From: Chara braunii | Lineage: Eukaryota; Streptophyta; Charophyceae; Charales; Characeae | Reading direction: 5' to 3' | DNA length: 30,792 nt | Assembly (NCBI GenBank): GCA_003427395.1 | Contig: BFEA01000048.1 | Location: 2,799,605 to 2,830,396, forward strand | In this document: positions 9,979 to 20,200 of the stretch, piece by piece | Layout: each line of letters opens with the position of its first letter | Numbering within the stretch: position 1 is the stretch's first letter | Made by a program: the position numbers and the translations under genes | Notes under the pieces: generated by a model | What the model saw: only the letters and a program-made list of their open reading frames with translations | Database searches by the model: none | Told to the model about the DNA's origin: nothing

Positions 9979-9991
9979 GAGGGGGGAGTAG
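9979..9991 (+). other. Polypurine tract
   Basis: gaggggggagtag lies directly before the 3' LTR start TGTGATGAC, the place where plus-strand DNA synthesis is primed in LTR elements. Confidence 0.9.
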
Positions 9992-11275
9992 TGTGATGAC
10001 CCGTCCATACATGGACTGAAACACAGCTGATTTATGAGTTTTCCCCATAGACTGAATGCCCTGCTGAGTTTCCCGCTTGCTACCAAGTCTATGTGTGCAC
10101 GCTTGCTGGATCTATGTGTGCCCGCTTGCTGGACTGCATGTCTGTCTGAGTGCTGGATGGCTTGAGTGTGTGTGTGACCATGCCTGTCTGAGTGTTGTTT
10201 GGCCTGGGTGTGTGTGTGTGTGACCGTGCCTGTCTGAGTGCTGGTTGGCACGAGTATGTGTGTGGCCCGTCAGGGCACTTGCTCGTTCGTTGGGCCGCCA
10301 AGGTCGGTACTTACCTGTGGCCGTGACATTGAGGGGTTGCAGCGGGGAAAAACACTCAAGTAGCGGGTAGGCCGGTACCGCACCTGGAAGGGGTAGATGT
10401 GCAGGTACCAGAGGCCGAGCAGAAGAAGACAAAAGTGGCATTTTTAGAGGCCTAGTAGATGTAGGTTAGGTCTAGGCGGAGATCAGTCCAACCAGTCTGG
10501 GTCTAGGGCCTGTACGGGCAATATCAGAGTCTGCAATGAAGTTTCCCTCCGAAAGGGAGGAGGTACCAGTTGCTTGGGAGGCCGAGCGGCCTGGAAGTCA
10601 CCGCCCAAGAGGCAAAGCAGGCCGCTATATCTTCTGGCCGGGCGGAGAGTCCAGCCTCTTTTTCGGTGTGCAAGTTTGGTGACACACTGGTGGAGCGCTG
10701 GCTGGAGCAGCGCTGCTGGGGAGGAAGGAGAAGGACACCAGGGAGGAAGGAAAGGAAGGAAGGGGGAGGAGCGCCAGAGGTACTTACCTGGCTATGGTGG
10801 CAGCAGCTGGGGAGAGCTACACCAAGAAGCTTCGGGGCAGGCTCAGGCATGGCGGCCTGAGCTAGAGCAGCCATAGCTGCTTTGGGGTGTCCTTTGGGCA
10901 TCTGAGCAGAGCCCAGTAGTCTGCCATAGCCTCGGCCTATGAGAGTGAAGAGTGGGAGAGGTGGCCATGGCTATGGTGGACCTTAAGTGAGACCTGCAAT
11001 AGAAGAGGGACTCGGAAATTGATTCTGGATCAGTCATTCAACATTGTATTATTATTTCTTGTATGAATATGAGAAGGGGGAGATAAGGAGGAGGAGATTG
11101 TTGGGCGAACAAGAAGAGCCTTGTGACTGTCTTTGCTGGTGTACATCTTCTTCTTCTTTCTTACTTCTTCTTCTAATCCTCTCTCTCCTCTCAAGTTCAT
11201 TCATTTCTTTCTGCAATTGGATGGCATTGTACTTTCCGATGGATGTGTATCTCGAAATTGGCCAGGGTCATAACA
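9992..11275 (+). repeat. 3' LTR
   Basis: Matches the 5' LTR from TGTGATGACCC to GGTCATAACA. It has its own changes: a short tandem duplication near 10086-10130 (gtgtgcacgcttgctgga), deletions near 10405 and 10740, and a shorter TTC tract. Its end plus neighbouring host DNA is duplicated (11226-11418), so the outermost LTR terminus is at 11372. Confidence 0.93.
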
Positions 11276-11418
11276 ATAGAATAAAATTGTAAAGCAATCT
11301 TTTAATCTTTTTTGGGGATGACATTGTACTTTCCGATGGATGTGTATCTCGAAATTGGCCAGGGTCATAACACTATAGAATAAGATTGTAAAGCAATCTT
11401 TTAATATTTTTTGGAATC
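11226..11418. repeat. About 96-bp tandem duplication of LTR end plus host flank
   Basis: Copy 1 (about 11226-11321) and copy 2 (about 11322-11418) both contain the last ~50 bp of the LTR, then atagaataRaattgtaaagc and a T-rich stretch. Because each copy carries host DNA beyond the LTR end, the event postdates insertion. Copy 2 keeps the ctat target-site sequence after CATAACA; copy 1 has lost ct. Confidence 0.9.
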
Positions 11419-11476
11419 AGCCCTATTTGGTACCATTTTACGATAACCTGTCAAATCATTCTTTTTGACAATTCAC

Positions 11477-11551
11477 AGGATAAAACCAACGCTTGACAAC
11501 GCGAACTGAGACTCTCATGCAGGCGAAGTGAACTCCAATCCACGCAGAGTT
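11477..11551. repeat. Dispersed repeat, direct copy of 718-792
   Basis: Same orientation as the left copy, sharing aggataaaaccaacg, gacaacgcgaactgagact and gtgaactccaatccac. It begins about 100 bp beyond the retrotransposon terminus. Confidence 0.85.
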
Positions 11552-11686
11552 ACAGTTGGCAAGACTATAACTCGCACTGCATACTATTTGCAAGACTCTC
11601 CCATGTGTTGAATTGATGTACCCCACTCTTTGGGCCACATATTTCCTGGTTGCCCTTTCTTTCCTTTCCACGAACAGCTGTGTTCT

Positions 11687-11850
11687 GGAAAAAGGAAGGG
11701 ATAATATAGGTTCTTCACAATGCCGTGCACATAAATGCACCCAAGGGGACGAGGAGAACACAGTGCTTGGAAAAAGGAAGGGATAATATAGGTTCTTCAC
11801 AATGTCGTGCACATAAATGCACCCAAGGGGACAAGGAGAACACAGTGCTT
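11687..11850. repeat. 82-bp tandem duplication
   Basis: Copies 11687-11768 and 11769-11850 share ggaaaaaggaaggg...acagtgctt with three or so substitutions. 82 is not a multiple of three, which argues against the open frames across it being translated. Confidence 0.95.
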
Positions 11851-12047
11851 CTGTAAACCGTGAATTTTCCAAGGAAGAAGAGAGAACCAAAAACAGTTCG
11901 GTTGGACGTACCCACTCAGCTGACACAGGTGCATGCAACACCAAACCAACTCGCTGACGAGGTAGTGGAATACAAACCCCAACCCACAGAAGAAGAGTGG
12001 AGTGGAACACCAAGCCATCCCGCAGAAGAGGGTATGGAACACCAGAC

Positions 12048-12081
12048 CACCCCACCCCACCCCACCCCACCCCACCCCACA
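12048..12081. repeat. (CCCAC)n minisatellite
   Basis: About six consecutive CCCAC units, followed by agaagaag. The surrounding 100 bases repeat a looser tggaacacca/cagaagaag pattern. Confidence 0.9.
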
Positions 12082-12470
12082 GAAGAAGTACTTGGAACAT
12101 CAAATCACGATTGGAAAACACACCAAAAGCAGCAGCCCTCTCCGCACCACCCGACCAAACAAACTGACTCCAACAAAAATGAAACCAAACCACACCTTTT
12201 GGGGAGTGCTGTGGAGCAGCCAGCATCCGAAAGGCAACCTCACCTCTCGTGGGTCATGCTCCTATTCCTAAACCTGCTACATGTCTACCAGCATGACAAA
12301 GCTCACACAATTTGGTAAGCTGACTGGGTGACTAACGCTGACCGCTACGGAGCTGGTTCAGACCATTGGTCTGGACAGGCCGCCTACTAACACACATGTC
12401 ACAACAATTGTTGTTATTTTGCTGTTAATTGAAGTCAAGAAAGTAGTCCATTTTCCTAACTTAAATTGCA

Positions 12471-12491
12471 TTGCCCCCAACTTGGGGGCAA
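12471..12491. other. Perfect 21-nt palindrome
   Basis: ttgcccccaa - c - ttgggggcaa: ten perfect base pairs around a single central base. No gene adjoins it, so I assign no role. Confidence 0.8.
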
Positions 12492-12892
12492 CGATCACCA
12501 ATGTCTCTTAATATACATGAGCATATATAATATACGTTGGCAAAAGAAAAGCCCCGAATTCGCAGTCCGGGGATGCACGCTGCGCATACTAATAATGATT
12601 AGAGTCTCCATCAGAGAAAGCGGTACTTAACCAGTGGGCTTGCCTACAAACAAGCGTGAATGTCATTCACACAAGGCAGATGGGCGACTTCTTTTCCACA
12701 TTGATTTGATTCATTAGTGGATATAAGATGACACCAAAACAAACAAAACAAATACATATTTGATGATTATTAAAACAAACACTCTCAAAAAAAAAATAAA
12801 AAAAATTCGTGTTACTTCATGGGAATATAGTCTGCTAGAATTTCCTCTATTCCTACATGCATATGCCAAAAAAGTAGGATANTTAACAAGAT

Positions 12893-12985
12893 CAAAGTGG
12901 AAACATTTGCTAAAAGTATAGTTGGAATTAAAAAAGCAGCAGTAATCCGCTGAAGAAGCCAATGTGCCAATCTTTCTCAAACATC
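12893..12985. repeat. Inverted copy of the 824-941 repeat
   Basis: Read on the minus strand it matches 824-941 from gagaaagattg through attactgctgc to gcaaatgtttccac, without the 30-bp internal duplication of the left copy. It is preceded by the ambiguous base at 12882. Confidence 0.85.
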
Positions 12986-13417
12986 AAGCACAATTCTTTT
13001 CTCATTTGCACAGGGCCACAGGCCAATCTTTCGCGAGCTATCCAAACATACGGACTGCTAGTGTCTCCATGATATACCTGACAGCATCAATCAGACTGGA
13101 AAAGAGCAACCATTTTTTTTCTCTCAGGACATACTCACACCAGCACTTTCCTGGATGTATCTGACAGGCAATAGAGCACGACCTGGATGTATCCGACTCC
13201 AATTCTCCGACTCCGATTCCATACATCCAGAGCTCAGTTGAAAAGCCCCCGTGTGAACATGCTCACATTTGTCAAAGATCAAATTGTCTCACTCTATTTC
13301 AACCTTTATGTTGTGCTCAAGCCAGTTGCCAGCAAACCTGATATCAGACTTCAAGCACCAAAAGAAACCCATAATTACAATTAGCATGAATTCTGTTTGC
13401 AGCTAGGAATTTTTCCA

Positions 13418-13431
13418 TGCCCGGCCGGGCA
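13418..13431. repeat. 14-bp palindrome TGCCCGGCCGGGCA, copy 1
   Basis: Perfectly self-complementary and strongly G+C-rich in an A+T-rich setting. An identical copy lies at 13607-13620, and a poly-A run follows each within 30 to 60 bases. Confidence 0.85.
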
Positions 13432-13606
13432 CCGTGCCCCTCAGCCAAAAGTTGTTTGTATTCCAAAAAAAAAAAAAAAAAAAAAAAGGTTGTTTGTATT
13501 GCAATTCCACACAACATATTTTTCTCTGGAATATTTTGACTTCGGTGTTTTTTTTTTTGTTTTTTTTTTTTGCACTGGGGCTGCCCAGAACCCTGCCGGG
13601 GGGTCA

Positions 13607-13620
13607 TGCCCGGCCGGGCA
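13607..13620. repeat. 14-bp palindrome TGCCCGGCCGGGCA, copy 2
   Basis: Identical to 13418-13431. The surrounding ~100 bases are also G+C-rich (gcgccgggcacctgg). Confidence 0.85.
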
Positions 13621-13837
13621 CCCAGGCGTGTATCCGGGGACAACTTCGGTGCGCCGGGCACCTGGAAAAAAAACTACGTTTGCAGGTGCCATACTGTCCG
13701 ATATGCTAATCATTATGTTGGCTGTGTATTGGCTGCCAGTCACTTGACATTGCTGCTCTGGCCAATCTCATTCAATTCACATTGTCTTCCAGTCACTTGC
13801 CCACTCAGGACAGTCCCATATTGTCTGAGACTGTCGC

Positions 13838-14020
13838 GATCAGTTCCTTAGGTGTCGCACTCTTCTGTATCTACAAAAAGAGCAAAAAACAACAACAGAA
13901 AACAGGAACTGACAAATCTCAGTTCCCCTTTCTTGTGTTTTTGTTTTTTGCTCTTTTTGGTGTTTTTGTTTTTTGCTCTTTTTGTAGATACAGAAGAGTG
14001 CAACACCTAAGGAACTGATC
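13838..14020. repeat. Near-perfect inverted duplication (long hairpin)
   Basis: Arms 13838-13892 and 13966-14020 pair over 55 bp with one mismatch. The pairing resumes at the centre, where ggaactga (13905-13912) and tcagttcc (13919-13926) close a 6-nt loop. Each half is thus bounded by TCAGTTCC and GGAACTGA. The right half has an extra ~25-bp direct repeat (gtttttgttttttgctcttttt). A transcript would fold into one long stem. Confidence 0.9.
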
Positions 14021-15724
14021 TTTTTCAAGTACAGTCGTACAGATTTTTATTTCCGTCCAATTGGGCATGAGGCCTCAAAAAGGTGGTCTGGGACATCAGT
14101 CGTGACCTTAAGGTAGCAGCATTACACTCCTGCTAGTTTTTTTTTTCCATTCCCCATCCCACAACAAATCTTTAAGGGGACGTAGGTGACCATTGACCAG
14201 CCATGCGACCCCTTCATTTTTTTTTTAGTGAATATTTTCCCCGTGCGCTGCACATGCCGTGTGCCGCACCGTGCGGGTCCGCTCATCTGCCAAACGTACA
14301 AAATTTTCCACACGGCCTCCGCTTGCATGTATGATGCACAGTCAATGCACCCTTCACGAGTCAGCATTCAGAAAGGCACGACACTCAACTCACAGGACTC
14401 CACTCAAGGCAAAGGAAGATCGCAAAGACACATACAATAGCAAAGATTCCCAGAAGAAAAATGAATCAGAAATTTGACAGCAAACCAATTGTTTGAAACA
14501 TCATGGTCATGTAATTTGAACCCGTGTGTACACTGCACCAGCAACTAATCTTCTTTGGTAATCGGCAAAGGCCTGGGACAGAAAGCAAAGCATCGAGCGG
14601 ATACTGTCAGCTATGGATAGTCTAGGACCCAAAATATGATTGTTCACAGTCCACATAGTGAAAAGCAGCGGGCTACCGTCAAGAATGCTTGATGAATCAT
14701 AACCTGCTGTGACCACTGGAGATCCTACTAAACAGCGCCCCCTGCCATAATTCCCCTCTCGTCACGCTCCAATTGCCTTCCACTCTCCACCACCACAGCA
14801 GCAGTGCTTACCTACAGCAGTCACGCCCTGCTCCCTACAGGATTATCCAGAAAATTCCTCAAAACAAAAAAAAAAAGACATGGTGAGAAAGCTTAGCATA
14901 CAGCACACAAGAAACTAAGAGTCATTCACTCCTTAGCTCCCTACTGGCAAATAAGCATAAAAGGACCTACGCACAAGTATTAAGAAGTTGAAAACCTATC
15001 ATACACAAATTCTATCGATTCATACGAAGTCAAGAAAACAAGCGAACCAATAATGAAAGGAGGGAAAAAGTGCAACAAAAACGTGTGCATCAATCATGTT
15101 GAATGCAGCAGCATTTGAGCCACATCAGCCACATCCCTCTTCCTTCCTTTTTTCCCTTTTTTTTTTGGACCGTTCCTCAATTTATGCATGTCATCCTTGT
15201 GCAGGGGCACATCCCTCTTCCTTTCCAAATCGACACAAAGCAATGCCACCCAGGGCTTCAATCGTGGTACTCTCCATCACACTACTGACATCAACAAGCC
15301 CTTCCTGGTAGGCAGATCGAGCAGACAGAAGCCAGATGCAAACGACCAGAATCAGTTTCGCCGCAACTTTCACAGCAACTCGCCACAACTTTCACAGCAA
15401 CTTTTGCCACTTCGCCGGCATGTGCAGTATAAGATTTTACCACTGCCGATGTGACATTGAAGACGCACTCCAAATCCAAAAGTTCATGCACAGCATGCTT
15501 ATCTGTTCCATCAGCGCAAATACATTCGAACTTCCAAGAGCTTAAATATCCTCCCCTCCGTCCAGGACATCTAATCAACAAGGGTGGTGCCACAATTCTG
15601 GTGCTGCATAAATCACAGAACAACATTGCCTTGAAAGTAACAAGAAAACTCGCCACTGATGGAAGCAGATCAAGAAATCCCGGAGAGAAGACCCATAGAT
15701 TGTAGTTGGAACAGCTTGATTGCC

Positions 15725-15955
15725 AAGCCGATGGAAATAAAGCACTGGCTTAGGAGAATGCTTGTCAAAGCTCTAGCAGCAAAGCATAGCAGAACAAGCA
15801 ACTGACACTACTTTTCAGGAGGCTGATCCAGCTGGTGCAAAGCCGACGGAAATAAAGCACTGGCTTCAAAGAATGCTCGCTACAGTGTGGGACCTCATCA
15901 GCAACAGAGTAAAGAGGAACAGACAACGGCTGCTGTTTTTCAGGAGGCTGCTTCA
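15725..15955. repeat. Diverged tandem duplication of about 114 bp
   Basis: aagccgaYggaaataaagcactggct occurs near 15724 and 15840, and tttttcaggaggctg ends both units (near 15810-15825 and 15935-15950). The copies have drifted more than most other duplications in the window. Confidence 0.75.
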
Positions 15956-15965
15956 GCATGTCAAC

Positions 15966-15968
<3 letters not shown>

Positions 15969-16010
<42 letters not shown>

Positions 16011-16206
16011 TACTGCTTGCAAGTTGCCACAGGTCCGATATCTAGTTTCCCTTTATATGTTCAGCATCTTTGTGCCGCTTTCATATTCTCTCTCTCTCTC
16101 TCCCTCTCTCCAATCTCTCCCACACTCCTGCTTGCCAGTATGTTATCACAGCTCCAGCTACTGGGTGCTGCTTCATATCTGATGGAGGCATCCAATACTA
16201 AATGGT

Positions 16207-16262
<56 letters not shown>

Positions 16263-16440
16263 CACACACACATACACAGTATTACACACACATCTCCAAC
16301 ACTCTTAATTGCCAGTATATTATCACAGCTCCAGCTACTGGGTGCTGCTTCATATCTGATGGAGACACCCAATGCTAACTGAATGGTGGATACATGATTC
16401 AGCACCTCAGAATGGTAACTGAATAGTGGGTATATGATTC
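15969..16440. repeat. CT tracts with duplicated flanks
   Basis: (CT)n runs at about 15969-16006, 16088-16104 and 16207-16261. The last two each precede a copy of a ~70-bp block containing ccagctactgggtgctgctt, near 16136-16204 and 16313-16380. A further ~40-bp tandem pair (ctgaatRgtggRtaYatgattcag) follows at 16380-16450. Confidence 0.9.
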
Positions 16441-16899
16441 AGCACCTCAAATCTCTGAGGCTCAGCAATCTATCACGACAAGGTGAACGCCAACCCTAAC
16501 TGGGGTACTGCCCTTCAGACTACAAGCTACCCACACGACCCAAACACCTGAATAATAAAAATGAAGCGAAACAAACAACTACACCTTAACACTGAGGATA
16601 TTCGTTGGCAAGCAATCAAGTTCCTGCCCGTCAGTTTCTCCCTTCACACTGTATGAGAAGTCATCACAGCGACAATGAAAGAATACAAAGCCCAGGGCAT
16701 TCCTGAAAGGAAGGAGCGAACAAACATACCCGTTGTCCACGCATCTCAATGTCAACCGACGACGCCAACCACACTACACCCATGTGATACTCTCTAGTAT
16801 CTACACAGAAAGAAGCTGATAAAGCTAGTAGAAGATCTTGAATCTTGATACATTACAACCATACCATGTGGCAATTGCTATACAGAAAAGAAAAGGAGG

Positions 16900-17253
16900 C
16901 TAGTAACAGATCTTGACCGTCCAAACGTGCCCATCAACAGGTTTCCCAAGCTCAAGAGACAGGCGATGATCATCGTCCGAGTACGAATAACTGGTTGAAT
17001 TGTTATCGATCATGCATGCCTTGGGTGTTTCAGAGGAGTACGCAACAAATCGGCCGCAACCACGTACTGCCATTGTTACACTCTCAGACGACACGGAAGC
17101 ATCATTAGCTCTGGTCGCATGCACTTGGTGCTGCCCCTCATGGCTGCACTCCCCCTCTGAATCTGCCGAATACTTCATGAACAGAATGGCACCTCCTGAG
17201 TTGAACATGTCCACCAACCCTATCGGCGCAAAAAACACACCTGGGGCAACAGC
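16900..17253 (-). CDS. SIP1-like gene, last exon with stop
   Basis: Codes 117 residues plus stop, starting in phase 0 after acceptor TTGCGTGCAG. It encodes the C-terminal beta-sandwich, with [17 protein letters not shown] and later [18 protein letters not shown], both strongly conserved in SIP1 proteins. Between them is a variable Ser/Glu/His-rich stretch. The acceptor site lies in a 79-bp tandem duplication, so an identical acceptor stands 79 nt upstream in the intron. Confidence 0.93.
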   Translation of the reverse strand, partial: AVAPGVFFAPIGLVDMFNSGGAILFMKYSADSEGECSHEGQHQVHATRANDASVSSESVTMAVRGCGRFVAYSSETPKACMIDNNSTSYSYSDDDHRLSLELGKPVDGHVWTVKICY

Positions 17254-20200
17254 CTGCACGCAAAATAGACACATCGAAGTGGTAGACTCACAAATATAGC
17301 ATCAGTGTCAACATTACACCTGGGGCAACAGCCTGCACGCAAAATAGACACATCAAAGTGGTAGACTGACAAATATAGCATAAGTGTCAACATTCGGAAT
17401 CCATAGGAACCAATCCCACACCAACTTCATCTGGCCCATCCCATTAAAACAACCCCCCGCCCCTGCAATGCCGAAACATGGTCAGCATATCAGATGATCA
17501 CACACAAGCAGACGGGCAGAAGAGCAAACAGCAGGCTTCATAACACTCAGAGAAGAGAGTGCATAACTGAGCTACAGGCTCAAAAATATAGACAGGTAGA
17601 CAGACCCACAAGTATAGCATGAGCATCACACATTTGCTACCGTAGGATGCAATCTCACACTAACTTTATCTGGCCCATGATGTTCGAAGATGACAACACA
17701 GGCTATTACAAGCAAAAAAAAAAAAAAAAAAAAGGCTGCGACCCCGGCCACAATAGGAACAAGAGACCTGGTGAGCATATCAGCTGATCACACATCAGCC
17801 GAAGAGCAGAAGGCTTTCATAACACTCAGGAGAGACAGAGCACAAATGAGCTACAGGCTCGTTAACCCTACCTTAGTTGGCGCAACTGTGAAGACCTCGA
17901 ATTCAAGCACGGCCAAACTGACTGGCACACTCTGCCCCCGAGGAAGCAGGATCAGTTCCCCTGCAATAAAAGTGCAGTCACAAGTGCATCATCAGCACAA
18001 GAGAAAGAGAGCACATGATTAGAACAAATTGAACTTTTTCTGCCCCCAAATCGAAGTTCTCAAAACACGAACTTGTTCACAAACAATAAAGCAAGACTAC
18101 ATTGCACATGGTTGGTTCTCGACAAACATGTGATAGTGACTTTTTTTTTTTTTTCCTAATCCAATTTCTGAACGGAACAAATGCCACAGTCCCTCCTGAA
18201 TCACCCACACTAATCAGCAAGTCAATTCAAACCAACCATGCACATTGGTGATACAGCCCCGCTTCAGCTTCCCTTCCCCACCCCACGCACGGCCTAACTT
18301 CAGGCTTAGAAAACGTTTCAAAAACAGTGGCACTGCAATCGCTCATTGATTTAACCTCAAACTCATCAGCACTCGGCTTGAGGAAACCATACAGAGATTG
18401 CAGCCAATTTCTGAGGGAATTTCCTATTTTCAGTTAGGGAGGAACCACACGGGGAAGTGAAGATGGGCAGAAAAGAGGTTACAGAGGAATTTGGGTGGTA
18501 CGTGTGCAAGTCAGTGCTCTGAGCCTGTCTCCATACACACTACTGCTCAAAATTTGCAGCACAAAACAACGAAATGATGCCAGGGCATGGAGGCAAGGTA
18601 GCGGCGAGGAGGGGGAAGGGGAAGGGGTGCAACCGTCCAACAAATCAACATATGTCTTTCCCAGCAGTGTTACATTCAAACACAATGACAAGTTGACGCT
18701 TGAAAGCCCACCTGACCCAATTGTAAAGAATGTATGTGTTCAATACAGTGCAAGACATCATCTGCCATTGGTTCTACATTAATCAAATCAGTTCGCACAT
18801 GCTCTTCATTAACGAGGCCACATATAGACAGAATACCTCCACGGTGGGAATATACAGCAGTATCGCCATTCCACCCATCGTCTGCTACCAGGGCTCCGAG
18901 GCTGTCCACATCAGCTGCCTTGACATGACCTGACACATGCCCGGGCGTCGGGTCATGGATTACGTACTTCATCCCAGTCCTGCACCAGCCAGATCCCTGT
19001 TAACCAGGACACCACGACAAATGCAAGTCGTATCAGCGGTTAAACAGAGACCCATAGCAAGTCAACAACAGCGCCTCAAACACACCTGAACTGAATCCAT
19101 CAAAATGCGGATGTGCAAAAAAGGAGAAAAAGGGATGTATGTTTTACTGAAGTATTACAAAATACTAAAATGAGAAATAAAACGGAATGAACTGGGTTTC
19201 TAGCACGTATAACCATAATGCCAGAAACTAAAGCGATGCTTGAAAAAATAGAAAAAAGTATCCTTGTAGTGATTAATCTTTCTCTAGCTAGCTGTCAAAT
19301 CCTCACGATTGAAAGCAGGAAAACCAACTAGCATATGCCCACAACTAGCAACACGGCAAGACTCATTCAGGCAATAAAGGCAAGTCTCTGCTAAACTGAA
19401 TGTCCCCTACAAAGTGGCATCCTGGCTCAGGGGCTATAAATTGAACAGCGGGCAAGAACATCTCAAGAATGCAGACGCTAGCCCAGGCTCATACTGTGTT
19501 TCTCAATATCTTCACAATATTGTTCTCGCCCCTCGCACATGACCAAGGACAAACTACAACTTCCATGTCCTTCTGCATGGCATTTCTCTATGCAACTTTT
19601 TACCACCATTACTTTTTGCACTGGCATTTGCTTGTATACCATGGAATCCTACCGGCTTCGTTTTGCACCGTGCTCCCATCTCCCATCTTCCTAGCTTCAT
19701 CATCTGTCACCTACTTGTGCTCTGACATTCGAACGCACGGCAACTGCCATGTCCTTCTGCATGGCATTTCTCTATACAACTTTTACCACCGCTGCGTTCT
19801 GCACTGCACTGGCATTTGCTCGTACAACATGGAATCCTACCGGCTTCACTTTGCAACGTGCTCCCATCTCCCATCTTCCTAGCTTCATCATCTTTGACCT
19901 AATCATACTCTGACATTTGTTTGAACTTTGAAAACAATACAATTTCACCAGAAACATACCCGCACCTCAGACAAATGCCAGCACTTCTATTGACCTCACC
20001 TTTTAGCCCTCTGGTACACATGACAAAGTACTGATCAATGAGATTATAAGGTGGGAAACATCGCAGTATATAATATATACTGCAAACAGTGCAAAGTAGT
20101 CGTTTGCATGTAATCAAAGATGCACACCTGGCAATTGAAGGCGCCCACAACCCCACCCGCAACATTCACGTTCCAGATCTTCAGCAGACTGCATGTTTTG

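Larger units (their letters stand above)
1328..11372 (+). mobile_element. Degenerate Ty3/gypsy LTR retrotransposon (chromovirus-like)
   Basis: The element is bounded by long direct repeats that start TGTGATGAC and end GTCATAACA. Inside are, in order, a PBS, a leader, gag with a zinc knuckle, protease, RT, RNase H, integrase and a C-terminal chromodomain-like segment, then a purine-rich tract. The order protease-RT-RNase H-integrase defines the Ty3/gypsy class. The tetranucleotide ctat precedes the 5' LTR (1324-1327) and follows the outermost LTR end (11373-11376), consistent with target-site duplication. Coding frames are broken by stop codons, frameshifts, an inserted miniature element and tandem duplications, so this copy is non-autonomous. 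Substitutions and indels between the LTRs show it is not a recent insertion. Confidence 0.95.
11373..12892. other. Intergenic DNA right of the retrotransposon
   Basis: No gene I can support. It holds the direct copy of the 718-792 repeat, an 82-bp tandem duplication (11687-11850), a (CCCAC)n minisatellite near 12050-12081, and a perfect palindrome at 12471-12491. A 256-codon minus-strand frame (11456-12226) and a 152-codon plus-strand frame (11860-12318) cross these repeats and have no recognisable domains. Confidence 0.6.
12986..16899. other. Gene-poor stretch downstream of the SIP1-like gene
   Basis: Nearly 4 kb without a recognisable coding frame on either strand. It includes homopolymer runs (A at 13466-13487, T at 13548-13571), two copies of a 14-bp G+C palindrome, the inverted duplication at 13838-14020, a diverged ~114-bp tandem repeat near 15725-15955, and CT tracts with duplicated flanks at 15969-16440. 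The 3' UTR of the minus-strand gene must occupy the right end; I cannot place its polyadenylation site. Confidence 0.6.

Noticed and set aside
11456-12226. 256-codon minus-strand open frame
   Set aside because: It crosses an 82-bp tandem duplication that is not a multiple of three, the CCCAC minisatellite and a dispersed repeat, and shows no domain. Its length is explained by low stop-codon content of these repeats.
11860-12318. 152-codon plus-strand frame rich in Pro/His/Glu
   Set aside because: Its composition comes from the CCCAC minisatellite and cagaagaag repeats, and it overlaps the other open frame in antisense. There is no family resemblance.
19469-19882. 137-codon plus-strand frame
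   Set aside because: It is a diverged tandem duplication read through in one frame; the repeated peptide is only a consequence of that.
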